Counted from the stretch's first letter, positions 17,957 to 28,750 are shown. The stretch is DNA of 64,000 nt from Aestuariibius sp. HNIBRBA575 (GCF_040932005.1 NZ_CP162414.1:3267961-3331960); one strand, 5' to 3'. Notes: generated by a model from the letters alone, not told the origin. Numbers and translations are program-made.

Positions 17957-18726
17957 TCGATCAGCGGTCTCTTCTCGACGAGATGACCATACAAAGTTGT
18001 CAATGCACTGAGGCCAATCATGAACGTAAACCAGTTGATAACAATGCTAAGAATGTCCCGCACAACAACCTGACCAATCATTATTGGTACAAAGCTCGCG
18101 GCGACATTCAGAACGGCAAGGAAAAACGCAAATACAAGGACGTCCTTGCTGACCCCAGAAGTTTTGCTCCACGAAGCGCCGATACCAAAATTTTCGTCCT
18201 CATTCAGCGCGATGGCAGGCAGACACAACGCGCAACGCATCCATAAAAATCCAGCAAGCGTTCCCATTAAGATACCCGCGAGCACCCCACTTATGCTGAA
18301 TTGCAGGATATCTTGTTGCCCGTTCAGGGCCGCTTCTTCTAACGATGCCCAAAACAATGCGCTAACAATTGTCGAAATTATCATAGACGGGATCATCAGA
18401 ATAAGACCGATCAAAACCGAGGTCCAAAAATAGGCGCCGATGCGTTTGTCACCCAAACGCGGAATCCATCTGGGAAACTCTTCTTTTAAAACATACCGAT
18501 GCCAGGTGATCGCGATCAAGGGAAACAAGACAATACACATTATCAAGATTGCCGGGACCAGAAAGAGTAGCACAGGCGAAGGTTGACCAAGCGATTGGTC
18601 CCAACCCATTATGATGAGAACAAACATCCCTGCTAAAATCAACATCGGAACCAAGGTTGCTCTGAGTGCTGCGTGCAAGTTTCCTGTGACCATTTGAAAT
18701 GCGTGTTTAAATAGCTTCCAACCCAT
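17953..18726 (-). CDS. Integral membrane protein of unknown function
   Basis: This 257-residue protein starts M-G-W-K-L-F-K-H-A-F-Q-M-V and has about five or six hydrophobic segments, including one at residues 24-45 (L-R-A-T-L-V-P-M-L-I-L), one near 55-80, one near 105-130 (T-S-V-L-I-G-L-I-L-M-I-P-S), and two more in the C-terminal half. I do not recognise a specific family; the arrangement resembles small multi-pass proteins of unknown role in roseobacters. It diverges from argG with a gap of 118 bases. Confidence 0.7.
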   Translation of the reverse strand: MGWKLFKHAFQMVTGNLHAALRATLVPMLILAGMFVLIIMGWDQSLGQPSPVLLFLVPAILIMCIVLFPLIAITWHRYVLKEEFPRWIPRLGDKRIGAYFWTSVLIGLILMIPSMIISTIVSALFWASLEEAALNGQQDILQFSISGVLAGILMGTLAGFLWMRCALCLPAIALNEDENFGIGASWSKTSGVSKDVLVFAFFLAVLNVAASFVPIMIGQVVVRDILSIVINWFTFMIGLSALTTLYGHLVEKRPLID

Positions 18727-18844
18727 ACCAATCTCAGTAATTCTTTCGGACTTATGGCATTGCAGACCGCAATGATTCAACGCCCATCTTGCCCCGCGCC
18801 CCAAAACCCGTTAGGCCCCTTTCGTCATTGAACGGAGACCTGCG

Positions 18845-20062
18845 ATGTCCGCGCCTAAAAAAGTCGTCCTCGCCTATTCAGGTGGGCTTGATACGTCGAT
18901 CATTTTGAAATGGCTTCAAACCGAATACGGTTGCGAAGTTGTCACCTTTACCGCTGACCTTGGTCAGGGCGAAGAGTTGGAACCAGCACGCAAAAAAGCC
19001 GAGATGATGGGCGCGTCTGAGATTTACATCGAAGACCTGCGCGAAGAGTTCGTGCGCGACTTTGTGTTCCCAATGTTCCGCGCCAACGCCCTGTACGAGG
19101 GTCTGTATCTGCTGGGCACATCCATCGCACGTCCGCTGATTTCCAAACGTCTGGTTGAAATCGCTCAGGCCACAGGTGCCGACGCCGTGTCCCATGGCGC
19201 CACCGGCAAAGGCAACGATCAGGTTCGGTTCGAACTGGCCTGTTACGCCCTGAACCCTGACATCGCTGTGGTTGCGCCTTGGCGTGAATGGGACCTGTCC
19301 AGCCGAACCAAACTGATTGATTTCGCTGAGAAACATCAGATCCCGATCGCCAAAGATAAACGCGGCGAAGCACCGTTTAGTGTGGATGCCAACCTGCTGC
19401 ACACATCGTCCGAAGGCAAAGTTCTGGAAGATCCCGCAGAAGAAGCGCCAGAATATGTGCACCAGCGGACCGTCGCCGTTGAGGACGCGCCAGACACGCC
19501 AGAAATGATCGAAGTGACCTTTGAAAAAGGGGACGCAGTTGCGATCAATGGCGAAGCGATGTCCCCCGCGACCATCCTGACCAAGTTGAACGAACTGGGT
19601 GGCAAACACGGTATCGGTCGGCTTGATCTGGTGGAAAACCGGTTTGTTGGCATGAAATCCCGCGGCATCTATGAAACGCCCGGCGGTACGGTTCTGCTAG
19701 AGGCGCATCGCGGCATCGAACAGATCACCCTGGACAGCGGCGCTGGTCATCTGAAAGATTCGATCATGCCGCGCTACGCAGAGCTGATCTATAACGGATT
19801 CTGGTATTCGCCAGAGCGTGAAATGCTACAGGCCCTGATCGACAAATCCCAAGAGCACGTGACCGGCACCGTTCGGGTTAAGCTTTACAAAGGTGCGGCG
19901 CGCACTGTTGCACGTTGGTCCGATCACAGCCTCTATTCAGAAGAGCACGTCACCTTCGAAGACGATCTGGGCGCCTATGATCAAGCGGACGCGCAGGGTT
20001 TTATTCAGTTGAACGCATTGCGTCTGAAACTGCTGGCTGATCGCAAACGTCGTTTGGACTAA
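18845..20062 (+). CDS. argG: Argininosuccinate synthase
   Basis: This 405-residue enzyme joins citrulline and aspartate, using ATP, in arginine synthesis. The ATP pyrophosphatase loop A-Y-S-G-G-L-D-T-S is at residues 10-18; [12 protein letters not shown] and the C-terminal [10 protein letters not shown] are conserved. CGGAGA precedes the ATG. It is a single gene with its own terminator at 20092-20124. Codon use here is G+C rich, as expected for a highly expressed gene. Confidence 0.97.
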   Translation: MSAPKKVVLAYSGGLDTSIILKWLQTEYGCEVVTFTADLGQGEELEPARKKAEMMGASEIYIEDLREEFVRDFVFPMFRANALYEGLYLLGTSIARPLISKRLVEIAQATGADAVSHGATGKGNDQVRFELACYALNPDIAVVAPWREWDLSSRTKLIDFAEKHQIPIAKDKRGEAPFSVDANLLHTSSEGKVLEDPAEEAPEYVHQRTVAVEDAPDTPEMIEVTFEKGDAVAINGEAMSPATILTKLNELGGKHGIGRLDLVENRFVGMKSRGIYETPGGTVLLEAHRGIEQITLDSGAGHLKDSIMPRYAELIYNGFWYSPEREMLQALIDKSQEHVTGTVRVKLYKGAARTVARWSDHSLYSEEHVTFEDDLGAYDQADAQGFIQLNALRLKLLADRKRRLD

Positions 20063-20091
20063 ACGCCCCAACGTAAGTGTTGTTGAAATTC

Positions 20092-20124
20092 AAATGCCTC
20101 CCTATCGCTGGGGGGCATTTTTAT
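20092..20124 (+). terminator. Intrinsic terminator of argG
   Basis: The stem AAATGCCTCCC (20092-20102) pairs with GGGGGCATTT (20110-20120) around a short loop, with one G-T wobble, and is followed by TTTATTT. It lies 30 bases after the argG stop and just before the start of the next gene. Confidence 0.8.
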
Positions 20125-20136
20125 TTCGAGGACATC

Positions 20137-20424
20137 ATGACCCTAACTGACCTACTGCCCAAACTGCAAAAGGGCCTGTCCACACGTCCGTTTGACGGAT
20201 CGTTGAAATTCGATTGCGGCGCGGATGGCGTGATCGTTCTGGCGGATGGCACCGCGTCGGGACAGGATCGGGAAACCGATTGCACGATCAAAATATCCGC
20301 TGGAAACTTGCACAAATTGCTGGCCGGTAAACTGAACCCGATGACCGGTGTGATGATGGGCAAGCTAAAAGTGTCCGGCAATGTGGGCGTCGCAATGAAG
20401 CTGGGCGACCTGCTAAAGTCCTGA
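20137..20424 (+). CDS. SCP2 sterol-binding domain protein
   Basis: This 95-residue single-domain protein matches the SCP2 lipid-binding fold: a Gly/Asp-rich central part (D-C-G-A-D-G-V-I-V-L-A-D-G-T-A), D-C-T-I-K-I-S, then the C-terminal signature M-T-G-V-M-M-G-K-L-K-V-S-G-N-V-G-V-A-M-K. It may carry a hydrophobic ligand in the cytoplasm. The start at 20137 lies after the argG terminator; an earlier in-frame start at 20077 would lie within the terminator. Confidence 0.85.
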   Translation: MTLTDLLPKLQKGLSTRPFDGSLKFDCGADGVIVLADGTASGQDRETDCTIKISAGNLHKLLAGKLNPMTGVMMGKLKVSGNVGVAMKLGDLLKS

Positions 20425-20523
20425 TTTCAATTGTTCCAGTTGGTAAACAAGACGTGAGTTCACGCGCCGGTGAGTTGCGTAATCTGCGAAGAATCCCCAA
20501 GGATCGTCCAAAAGGAGTTCATC

Positions 20524-21192
20524 ATGCAGTTTTCTTTGTCGACTTTTAAACCCTATATGCTGGGTGCCGCGATTGCGATCGGGGTTGCAATGCAATGTGG
20601 ACAGGCGCAGGCGCGCGACGTTCAGACCATGGTGGTTGCAGGCGGTTGTTTCTGGTGCGTCGAAAGCGATTTTGAAAGCGTCACAGGCGTGATCGAAGCG
20701 GTGTCTGGCTACACCGGTGGATCCACTGAAAACCCAACCTATCGTCAGGTGACCCGCGGCGGTACAGGGCATTACGAAGCTGTGGAAATCACCTATGACG
20801 CAGATCGCGTCAGCTATCGCCAATTGCTGGATCTGTTTTTCCGGTCCGTCGATCCCACGGATGCGGGCGGTCAATTCTGTGATCGCGGTGACAGCTATCG
20901 CACGGCTATATTCGTCTCTAATTCAGCGCAACAGGCCCAAGCAGAGGCTGCTCTGTCAGCTGCGCAATCAGAATTGGGGCAACGCATCGTGACCCCTATT
21001 CTGTCTGCCAGCCATTTTTATGACGCAGAGGATTACCACCAAGACTACTATGAGGGTCGCAATATCGTGGTGACCCGTGCTGGCCCAAAACGCCAATCAG
21101 AGGCGTATAAATTCTATCGTGAAGGCTGTGGCCGGGATGCACGTGTGCGTCAGCTCTGGGGCAATAACGCACCCTTTGTCGATAACCACTAA
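20524..21192 (+). CDS. msrA: Peptide methionine sulfoxide reductase MsrA, exported
   Basis: This 222-residue protein repairs methionine S-sulfoxide. It has a signal peptide (about residues 1-30, hydrophobic core [10 protein letters not shown] ending A-Q-A) so it should act in the periplasm. The active site is G-G-C-F-W-C with the catalytic Cys and a second Cys nearby; G-Y-T-G-G and H-Y-E-A-V-E-I are conserved. AAAGGAG lies upstream of the ATG at 20524. No msrB is adjacent. Its stop overlaps that of the convergent kinase gene. Confidence 0.94.
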   Translation: MQFSLSTFKPYMLGAAIAIGVAMQCGQAQARDVQTMVVAGGCFWCVESDFESVTGVIEAVSGYTGGSTENPTYRQVTRGGTGHYEAVEITYDADRVSYRQLLDLFFRSVDPTDAGGQFCDRGDSYRTAIFVSNSAQQAQAEAALSAAQSELGQRIVTPILSASHFYDAEDYHQDYYEGRNIVVTRAGPKRQSEAYKFYREGCGRDARVRQLWGNNAPFVDNH

Positions 21193-22064
21193 GGCTTAAA
21201 CGCCCGGACTTCTTTGAGGTCCGGGATCACGTCCGCCGTGCCATGACGCATCACCATCAGTGCCCCAGCCCGGGTCGCCAAATCAACCGCATCCCATAGC
21301 GGTAATCCGCGATCCAGCCCCGCCAGAACGTAGCCAGTGAACGTATCCCCAGCGCCCGTTGTGTCCACAGCATCGACGGGAATGGCCTGATATTCCTGCG
21401 CGTCCCAGTCGTTTTGTTGCAAAAACACAAACCCGCCATCGCCGCCGGTCGTGACAATCACGGTTTCGACGCCCAAATCCGCGACGTTCAGCCCTGTTGA
21501 TTGAAACAATTGTTCCATCTCAACCGCGTTCATGATCAGGAAATCCAGATAAGGCAGAACAGCACGCACTTGGTCCGCATCAAAAGGCGCGGCCGCATAG
21601 GCCACCTTTAGTCCCAGTTCATGGGCCAATTTTGCGGTTTCGACCTGCAAACAGGTTTCGTTCTGACAGATCAGCCAGTCACCACGTTCAGCAGACCCAA
21701 TCGCGCTGCGCATCAGGTTGATCGGGATTGCATCATTTGCCCCGGGATCAAGGATGATCGCGTTTTCACCCTGAGGATCAACGGCAATGATGGCCTGCGC
21801 CGTATGTGTGTCAACCTGCGCGATGAACCGGGTATCGACCCCATATTCCGTCAGCCGATCCACCGCCCAGCGTCCATCAACCCCAACCGCACCGATATGT
21901 TTGACCTGCGCGCCAGCCCGGGCAGCGGCCACGGACATATTTGCCCCTTTGCCGCCCATAAACACATCGCGTTTGGTCGATGCCAGCGTTTCACCCGGCG
22001 CCGGAATATGCGGCACCGAATACACGATATCTTGGTTTATCGAACCGAGGTTCCAAATCGTCAT
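21189..22064 (-). CDS. rbsK: PfkB-family carbohydrate kinase (ribokinase-like)
   Basis: This 291-residue sugar kinase has the PfkB signatures: [13 protein letters not shown] at about residues 33-45 and [12 protein letters not shown] near residue 235, which carries the catalytic Asp. Ribokinase is the closest group, though no sugar transporter is nearby. Its ATG overlaps the maeB stop (TAATG), so it is co-expressed with malic enzyme, an uncommon partner. The substrate is inferred from sequence type only. Confidence 0.8.
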   Translation of the reverse strand: MTIWNLGSINQDIVYSVPHIPAPGETLASTKRDVFMGGKGANMSVAAARAGAQVKHIGAVGVDGRWAVDRLTEYGVDTRFIAQVDTHTAQAIIAVDPQGENAIILDPGANDAIPINLMRSAIGSAERGDWLICQNETCLQVETAKLAHELGLKVAYAAAPFDADQVRAVLPYLDFLIMNAVEMEQLFQSTGLNVADLGVETVIVTTGGDGGFVFLQQNDWDAQEYQAIPVDAVDTTGAGDTFTGYVLAGLDRGLPLWDAVDLATRAGALMVMRHGTADVIPDLKEVRAFKP

Positions 22065-24319
22065 TAGCCAACCTTACATGCCGCAATCACGGCCATGTTC
22101 AGGATGTCGTTGACCGTGGACACAGTGGAACAAATCTGGATCGGCTTGTCGATCCCCGCAAGGATTGGGCCGATAACCGTCGCGCCGGCCATTTCCTGCA
22201 TCAGTTTCACCGAAATCGACGCCGAATGACGCGCAGGCACAACCAACACATTGGCCGGTCCTGTCAGTCGCGAAAACGGATAGGCCGCGGCGGCGTCGGG
22301 GTTCAATGCAACATCGACGTTCATTTCACCTTCGTATTCGAAATCAACGCCACGCCGGTCCAGAATTTCGGGTGCGATATGCATCTTTTCGGCCCGTTCA
22401 GACACCGGATAGCCAAAGGTCGAGAAGCTGACAAACGCAACCCGTGGCGTCAGGCCTAGCGCTTTGGCCACTTCGGCGCCGCGTTCAGCGATATCGGCCA
22501 GATCGTTTTCGTCGGGCCATTCATGGACCAAAGTATCCGCGATCAAAACGATTTTGCCTTTGTGCAGCAGGGCCGACACCCCAACCGCGCCATCATGTGG
22601 ACCAGCATCAAACACATGATTGATCAGTTCCAACACATGGGCCGATTTGCGGGTCGCGCCTGTAACCATTCCGTCCACGTGACCATGGGCCAGCATCAGG
22701 GATGAAAACACATGGCGGTCGCGCGCAGCCAAACGGTGAATATCCTGACGGTCATATCCCTTGCGTTGCAGGCGTTCATAAAGGAAGTCTTTGTACTGTG
22801 CCAAATGCTGCGAATTGCCCGCATTCACCACTTCGAGTTCGCGCACAGCGTCCCCCAAACCTTCGGCGGTCAGTTTTTCGCGCACTTCTTCTTCGCGACC
22901 AACAACCAGCGCTTTGCCCAAGCCGGACCGTTGATACAGAACCGCAGCACGCAGCACCCGTGGATCGTCACCCTCGGCGAATACCACAGTAGATTGCGCG
23001 GCACGGGCACGGGAATTTAGGCCGCGCAGGATCGATGCCGTTGGATCCATCCGTGTTTTCAGCGACAGTTCATATCCCTCCATGTCGACAATGGGGCGAC
23101 GCGCTACGCCAGTATCCATGCCCGCCTGTGCAACGGCGGTGGGAATGCGGTGGATCAGACGTGGATCAAACGGGGTTGGGATGATGTAATCCCGGCCAAA
23201 GGTCAGTTTGGTCCCATAGGCCACGGCCACCTCGTCTGGGACGTCTTCGCGTGCCAGTTCAGCCAAGGCGCGGGCGCAGGCGATTTTCATCTCATCGTTG
23301 ATGGCGCGGGCGTGGATATCCAGCGCGCCGCGGAACAAGTAAGGGAAACCCAAGACGTTGTTCACTTGGTTAGGATAATCGGACCGGCCCGTGGCAACAA
23401 TTGCGTCAACCCGAACGGCATGCGCCTCTTCTGGGGTGATTTCCGGATCGGGGTTGGCCATTGCAAAAATCACCGGATTGTCGGCCATGGCTTCGACCAT
23501 GTCTTGGGTCACAGCACCTTTGGCGGATACACCAAGGAACACATCTGCGCCGATCATCGCCTCTTCTAGGCTGCGCAATTCGGTGTTGACCGCATGGGCG
23601 GATTTCCATTGGTTCATACCTTCGGTGCGACCCTGGTAAATCACACCTTTGGTGTCACAAATAATGCAATGTTCGTGTTTCGCACCCATCGCTTTCAGCA
23701 GTTCAATACAGGCAATCCCCGCCGCACCAGCCCCGTTCAAAACGATTTTCACGTCTTCGATCTTTTTGCCGGAAATGTGCAACGCATTGATCAGACCCGC
23801 CGCGCAAATCACAGCTGTGCCATGCTGATCATCGTGGAACACGGGAATGTCCATTTCCTCTTTCAAACGCTGCTCAATGATGAAGCATTCCGGCGCTTTG
23901 ATGTCTTCTAGATTGATCCCACCAAAGGTTGGCCCCATCAAACGCACCGCTTCGCAGAATTTATCCGCGTCTTCGGTGTCCAATTCGATGTCGATCGAAT
24001 TCACATCAGCAAAACGTTTGAACAGGACGGCCTTGCCTTCCATCACGGGTTTACTGCCCAGCGCGCCCAGATTGCCCAACCCCAACACGGCCGTGCCGTT
24101 TGAAATCACTGCAACCAAGTTGCCTTTGTTGGTGTAATCATAGGCCAGTTCGGGATTTTCAGCGATATCTTCGCAAGGCACCGCAACGCCGGGGGAATAG
24201 GCCAGCGACAGGTCGCGCTGTGTCATCATAGGAACGGTGGCTTGCACCTCCCACTTTCCTGGTGTCGGTTCCAAATGAAATTGCAGCGCGTCTTCGCGTG
24301 TTACCCGCGTCTTGGCCAT
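22064..24319 (-). CDS. maeB: NADP-dependent malic enzyme with C-terminal phosphotransacetylase-like domain
   Basis: This 751-residue two-domain enzyme decarboxylates malate to pyruvate, making NADPH. Residues about 20-420 are the malic enzyme part (S-L-A-Y-S-P-G-V-A-V-P, nucleotide site N-G-A-G-A-A-G-I-A-C). Residues about 430-751 resemble phosphotransacetylase (A-R-H-S-A-S-I-S near the end), which in this family is regulatory and not catalytic. GAGGAG precedes the ATG, and a plausible promoter lies at 24346-24374. It is divergent from mutS. Confidence 0.95.
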   Translation of the reverse strand: MAKTRVTREDALQFHLEPTPGKWEVQATVPMMTQRDLSLAYSPGVAVPCEDIAENPELAYDYTNKGNLVAVISNGTAVLGLGNLGALGSKPVMEGKAVLFKRFADVNSIDIELDTEDADKFCEAVRLMGPTFGGINLEDIKAPECFIIEQRLKEEMDIPVFHDDQHGTAVICAAGLINALHISGKKIEDVKIVLNGAGAAGIACIELLKAMGAKHEHCIICDTKGVIYQGRTEGMNQWKSAHAVNTELRSLEEAMIGADVFLGVSAKGAVTQDMVEAMADNPVIFAMANPDPEITPEEAHAVRVDAIVATGRSDYPNQVNNVLGFPYLFRGALDIHARAINDEMKIACARALAELAREDVPDEVAVAYGTKLTFGRDYIIPTPFDPRLIHRIPTAVAQAGMDTGVARRPIVDMEGYELSLKTRMDPTASILRGLNSRARAAQSTVVFAEGDDPRVLRAAVLYQRSGLGKALVVGREEEVREKLTAEGLGDAVRELEVVNAGNSQHLAQYKDFLYERLQRKGYDRQDIHRLAARDRHVFSSLMLAHGHVDGMVTGATRKSAHVLELINHVFDAGPHDGAVGVSALLHKGKIVLIADTLVHEWPDENDLADIAERGAEVAKALGLTPRVAFVSFSTFGYPVSERAEKMHIAPEILDRRGVDFEYEGEMNVDVALNPDAAAAYPFSRLTGPANVLVVPARHSASISVKLMQEMAGATVIGPILAGIDKPIQICSTVSTVNDILNMAVIAACKVG

Positions 24320-24345
24320 GATTTATCTCCTCTTGCACCTGACAC

Positions 24346-24374
24346 GCATACCGGGTTGTTGGTAGGGGCTGCAA
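24346..24374 (-). promoter_or_regulatory. Putative sigma70 promoter of maeB
   Basis: On the minus strand TTGCAG (24369-24374) is followed by a 17-base spacer and GTATGC (24346-24351), about 27 bases before the maeB ATG. It is a fair match to the housekeeping consensus and is unproven. Confidence 0.35.
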
Positions 24375-24443
24375 TGTCTACGTTTTCGACTTTCGTCGCT
24401 AACATTGGCTTTGTAATGTGCGGATCGGAACCAGGGGATCGCA

Positions 24444-27077
24444 ATGAGCACAAAGACAGACAGCGTCACGCCAATGATGGCGCAATTTCTTGATCTTAAA
24501 TCGGGCTATCCCGACGCCATGCTGTTTTATCGCATGGGGGATTTCTATGAAATGTTCTTTGAGGATGCTGTGGCCGCTGCTGAGGCATTGGATATTGCCC
24601 TGACCAAACGCGGCAAACACCAAGGCGCCGACATCCCGATGTGCGGCGTTCCGGTTCATGCCGCTGAACGGTATCTGTTGACGCTGATCCGCAAAGGGTT
24701 CCGCGTCGCTGTTTGTGAACAAATGGAAAGCCCCGCCGAAGCGAAAAAGCGCGGGTCGAAATCCGTGGTGAAACGCGATGTGGTGCGGCTGGTAACACCC
24801 GGCACATTGACCGAAGAATCCCTGCTGGATGCGCGCCGCCATAACTATCTGGCGGCGTTTTCCCTGATCCGCGACGAAGGCGCGCTGGCTTGGGTTGATA
24901 TATCCACCGGGACTTTGTCTGTTATGCCCTGTTCGCCACTACACCTTGGACCCGAACTTGCGCGTTTGACCCCACGCGAAGTGTTGCTCAGCGATGCGTC
25001 AGATCAAAATTACGGTGAATTAGTGTCTGAAATTGGATCCTCTGTCACGGTTCGTGGTGGGTCCGCCTTTGACAGTACAAACGGTAAACAGCGTCTTTGT
25101 GATCTCTATCGTGTTGGGTCGCTGGATGCGTTTGGCACGTTTTCACAGGTCGAAATTTCGGCTCTCGCCGCGCTGGTGGATTATCTAGAGGTCACGCAAA
25201 AGGGCAATCTGCCCCTGCTGCGTCCCCCTGTTCGGGAACAGGCAAATGCCGCGATGCAAATTGATGCAGCAACACGTCGTTCGTTGGAATTGACCCATTC
25301 GATGACGGGTGGGCGAAACGGGTCATTGTTGCACTGTATTGACCACACAGTCACAGCACCCGGTGCGCGATTGTTGGAACGCCGATTGGCGGCCCCGAGC
25401 CGCGCCAAATCAGTGATCCTAGATCGCCAAGATGCGGTTGCGTTTTTTGTCGATCAGCAGGGACTGGGTCACGAAATGCGCAGCGCCTTGCGCGAAGTGG
25501 CCGATATTGATCGATCTCTGTCACGTCTGGCGCTGGATCGTGGCGGTCCGCGCGATATGACATCGATCCGAAACACATTGGCCCAAGCCGCAACATTGGC
25601 ATTGCTCACGTCTGAGGTGGAATTGCCCGCATTGCTGGCCAAATCTTCGGCGGATTTGGTGGGTCATGACGATCTGAGGAAATTGCTGGAATCGGCATTG
25701 GTTGCAGAGCCGCCTTTGTTGGCGCGTGATGGCGGGTTCATCGCCCAAGGGTATAATTCCGAGCTGGATGAAGTACGCAAGCTACGTGACGAAGGCCGGT
25801 CTGTCATAGCGTCCTTGCAGGCGAAATATTCCGAAATGTCAGGGGTTTCCGCGCTAAAGATCAAGCACAACAATGTACTGGGCTATTTCATCGAAACGAC
25901 CGCAACCCATGCGGACAAAATGCTGTCAGAACCGCTGTCCGAAACGTTCATTCACCGACAAACCACCGCCAATCAGGTCCGGTTCACAACGGTTGAGCTG
26001 AGCGAGCTTGAGACAAAGATTTTGAACGCGGGCGGGCGGGTGCTTGAGATTGAAAACAGTCTCTATGCAGGCCTAAAATCACAAATAGTGGAGCAAGCAC
26101 CGGTATTGTCGGCCCTGGCGACGGCCTTGGCTGAATTTGATTTGGCCACTGGTTTGGCGGTTTTGGCGCAGGATCGAAATTGGACCCGACCTGAGATTAC
26201 CGATGGGCGCGACTTTGACATTCGGTCTGGTCGTCATCCCGTGGTGGAACAGGCTCTACGTCAGGCCGGAAACCCGTTTGTTGCCAATGATTGTAACCTG
26301 TCAGAGGCATCGATTCATCTGCTGACCGGTCCCAATATGGCGGGTAAATCGACCTATTTGCGACAGAACGCATTGATCGCTGTTTTGGCGCAAATGGGCG
26401 GATTTGTCCCGGCTGCGTCCGCCAAAATTGGTTTGGTCAGCCAAGTGTTCAGCCGCGTGGGCGCGTCTGATGATCTGGCACGTGGACGATCGACCTTTAT
26501 GGTCGAAATGGTGGAAACAGCGGCGATTTTGAACCAGGCAGATGATCGCGCTTTGGTCATTTTGGACGAAATCGGCCGCGGAACGGCGACTTATGACGGG
26601 CTGTCAATCGCATGGGCCACGTTGGAACATTTGCATGACGTGAACCGATGCCGGGCGTTGTTCGCCACGCATTATCACGAAATGTCTGCACTGGCGGGCA
26701 AGTTGGACAATGTCGAAAATTCCACCGTTGCCGTCAAAGAATGGGACGGAGACGTGATTTTCCTGCACGAAGTGCGACTGGGTACAGCCGATCGCAGCTA
26801 TGGTGTGCAGGTGGCCCGATTGGCGGGCCTGCCAACCAAAGTGGTGGAGCGGGCCCGGATTGTTTTGGAAGCGTTGGAAAAAGGTGAACAGCGCGGAGAA
26901 GCGTCACGTGAAACCTTGATCGATGACCTGCCGCTATTTGCTGCGATGTCATCAGCCCCTCAGCCGGTTGCCTCTCATACATCAGAGGTCGAAGATCGGC
27001 TGAAGGATATTTTGCCAGATGAGCTGTCGCCAAGAGAGGCCATTCAGCTCATCTATGATCTCAAAGATCTGCTTTAG
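24444..27077 (+). CDS. mutS: DNA mismatch repair protein MutS
   Basis: This 877-residue protein recognises mismatches and starts repair. The N-terminal mismatch-binding F-Y-E motif is in G-D-F-Y-E-M-F near residue 32; the Walker A T-G-P-N-M-A-G-K-S-T is at about residues 628-637; I-L-D-E-I-G-R-G-T-A-T-Y-D-G and F-A-T-H-Y-H-E are present. Length is normal for the full-length MutS group. Its stop overlaps that of grpE (TTAG, 27074-27077). Confidence 0.97.
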   Translation: MSTKTDSVTPMMAQFLDLKSGYPDAMLFYRMGDFYEMFFEDAVAAAEALDIALTKRGKHQGADIPMCGVPVHAAERYLLTLIRKGFRVAVCEQMESPAEAKKRGSKSVVKRDVVRLVTPGTLTEESLLDARRHNYLAAFSLIRDEGALAWVDISTGTLSVMPCSPLHLGPELARLTPREVLLSDASDQNYGELVSEIGSSVTVRGGSAFDSTNGKQRLCDLYRVGSLDAFGTFSQVEISALAALVDYLEVTQKGNLPLLRPPVREQANAAMQIDAATRRSLELTHSMTGGRNGSLLHCIDHTVTAPGARLLERRLAAPSRAKSVILDRQDAVAFFVDQQGLGHEMRSALREVADIDRSLSRLALDRGGPRDMTSIRNTLAQAATLALLTSEVELPALLAKSSADLVGHDDLRKLLESALVAEPPLLARDGGFIAQGYNSELDEVRKLRDEGRSVIASLQAKYSEMSGVSALKIKHNNVLGYFIETTATHADKMLSEPLSETFIHRQTTANQVRFTTVELSELETKILNAGGRVLEIENSLYAGLKSQIVEQAPVLSALATALAEFDLATGLAVLAQDRNWTRPEITDGRDFDIRSGRHPVVEQALRQAGNPFVANDCNLSEASIHLLTGPNMAGKSTYLRQNALIAVLAQMGGFVPAASAKIGLVSQVFSRVGASDDLARGRSTFMVEMVETAAILNQADDRALVILDEIGRGTATYDGLSIAWATLEHLHDVNRCRALFATHYHEMSALAGKLDNVENSTVAVKEWDGDVIFLHEVRLGTADRSYGVQVARLAGLPTKVVERARIVLEALEKGEQRGEASRETLIDDLPLFAAMSSAPQPVASHTSEVEDRLKDILPDELSPREAIQLIYDLKDLL

Positions 27078-27649
27078 GATGCGGGGGTCGAGCTGACACC
27101 GACCTGAGCCGGACGCAACAAACGGTCCTGAATCATAAAGCCCTGCGCCATCACCTGAATGATGTCGCCAGCTTTGGTTCCGGGAACCGGTGCTTCGAAC
27201 ATGGCTTGGTGCTGTTGTGGATCAAAACGATCGCCCACTTCTGGCACAATTGGCTCGATCCCGTGTTTCTTAAACACGTTGATCAATTCGCGCATGGTCA
27301 GTTCAACACCTTCCAACAGCGCGGCGGATTGCTCTTTGTCGCTTTCCTTAGCGGAATCGAGCGCCCGTTGCAGGTTGTCATAAACCGGCAGCAGATCGCG
27401 GGCCAATTTGGTCCCACCGTAATTTTCTGCCTCGCGGCGATCACGATCCGCGCGTTTGCGCGTGTTTTCCAGATCAGCCAGTGACCGGATGAACCGATCT
27501 TTCAGCTCATCGCGTTCTGCGATCAGCGCATCAAGCTCGGGGCTTGGCGCGTCTTGCAGTTCAACTACACCGTCTTCGGGTTCGATATCCCCACGCATTT
27601 CTGCGGCAATATCTTCCATAAATTGTTCGTCGCTCTTGGGCTCTGCCAT
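27074..27649 (-). CDS. grpE: Co-chaperone GrpE, DnaK nucleotide exchange factor
   Basis: This 191-residue protein has an acidic N-terminus, a long coiled coil (about residues 35-100, with R-S-L-A-D-L-E-N-T-R-K-R-A-D-R-D) and a C-terminal beta domain containing G-D-R-F-D-P-Q-Q-H-Q-A-M. It releases ADP from DnaK. It follows hrcA by ten bases. dnaK and dnaJ are not in this window. Confidence 0.95.
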   Translation of the reverse strand: MAEPKSDEQFMEDIAAEMRGDIEPEDGVVELQDAPSPELDALIAERDELKDRFIRSLADLENTRKRADRDRREAENYGGTKLARDLLPVYDNLQRALDSAKESDKEQSAALLEGVELTMRELINVFKKHGIEPIVPEVGDRFDPQQHQAMFEAPVPGTKAGDIIQVMAQGFMIQDRLLRPAQVGVSSTPAS

Positions 27650-27659
27650 GTTTCTTCCT

Positions 27660-28724
27660 TCAGGCGCGGTCCGAAATTAGTTTGCCAACCAACTGCGCCG
27701 TGTAGTCCACAATGGGAACAATCCGCCCATAGTTCAGACGAGTGGGGCCAATAACCCCCACAGCACCGATGATCTTTCGATCAGCGTTCATATAGGGAGA
27801 AACCACCAGAGAGGAACCCGAAAGAGAGAAAAGTTTGTTCTCAGAACCAATAAAAATGCGCACACCTTCGCCTTCTTCCGTGAGTTCAAGGAATTGTGCG
27901 ATATCTTGCTTGCGTTCAAGGTCATCAAAAAGGGTTCTGATGCGATCCAGATCATCCTCTTGGGCCTGATCCGCGAGCAAGTTTCCCCGCCCACGCACGA
28001 TCAGGCGTTCGGTTGATTCGCCTTTGTTTTCCCAGACGGCGATGCCGCTTTCGACCAGATTGGCGGCCAGCGTGTCGATCTCTTGGCGGCGTGACGCGAT
28101 TTCTGTGCCGATATTGGCGCTCAGCTCGCTTAATGTGCGGCCCTCTACCAGTGAATTCAGGAAATTCGCCGCCTCACGCATGGACGATGGGGTTTGGCCC
28201 GGCGGCGGGGTGAACACCCGATTTTCCACGTGACCATCCGTGAACACCAACACCACCAAGGCCCGGTCCGGTGAAAGCGACACAAATTCAACATGGCGAA
28301 TTTCGGCTTCGTGTTTGGGGGTTAACACCAGCGAGGCACCCTGAGTCATCCCAGACAACGCAGACCCAACCCGATCCAAAACAGCGCCAATGTCAGAGCT
28401 ATTATCCGCCATCGTGTCATCAATTTTCTGGCGGTCCTCGCCGCCCAGATCACCAACCTCTAGCAAACCGTCAACAAACAGCCGCAGCCCCTGTTGCGTC
28501 GGAATACGACCCGCACTGACATGGGGGGAATCCAGCAATCCCAGAAATTCCAGATCCTGCATCACGTTTCTAATCGTCGCGGCGCTGACCTTTTCTGACA
28601 TGGAACGTGTTAATGTGCGTGACCCCATCGGCCCGCCCGTTTGCAGGTAACCCTCGACCACACGGCGAAAAACTTCGCGCGAACGATCATTCATTTCCTC
28701 CATCAGACGGCCAGCATCATTCAT
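27660..28724 (-). CDS. hrcA: Heat-inducible transcription repressor HrcA
   Basis: This 354-residue repressor controls heat-shock chaperone genes by binding CIRCE elements. The N-terminal winged helix contains [17 protein letters not shown] and [11 protein letters not shown]; the middle and C-terminal parts fit the family ([14 protein letters not shown] near the end). The ATG at 28724 is chosen because AAGGA lies seven bases upstream and a likely promoter places the transcript start near 28744, which would exclude the GTG at 28742. No CIRCE repeat is visible at this operon. Confidence 0.93.
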   Translation of the reverse strand: MNDAGRLMEEMNDRSREVFRRVVEGYLQTGGPMGSRTLTRSMSEKVSAATIRNVMQDLEFLGLLDSPHVSAGRIPTQQGLRLFVDGLLEVGDLGGEDRQKIDDTMADNSSDIGAVLDRVGSALSGMTQGASLVLTPKHEAEIRHVEFVSLSPDRALVVLVFTDGHVENRVFTPPPGQTPSSMREAANFLNSLVEGRTLSELSANIGTEIASRRQEIDTLAANLVESGIAVWENKGESTERLIVRGRGNLLADQAQEDDLDRIRTLFDDLERKQDIAQFLELTEEGEGVRIFIGSENKLFSLSGSSLVVSPYMNADRKIIGAVGVIGPTRLNYGRIVPIVDYTAQLVGKLISDRA

Positions 28725-28750
28725 CAACATGTCCTTTGTCACAGTGGCCC

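Noticed and set aside
18878..19609. 243-codon open frame on the minus strand inside argG
   Set aside because: It is antisense to a certain gene, has a composition of a shadow frame, no ribosome site, and no recognisable family.
26900..26915. parS-like sequence in mutS
   Set aside because: Only 12 of 16 bases match and the palindrome is broken on the left side; likely chance within coding DNA.
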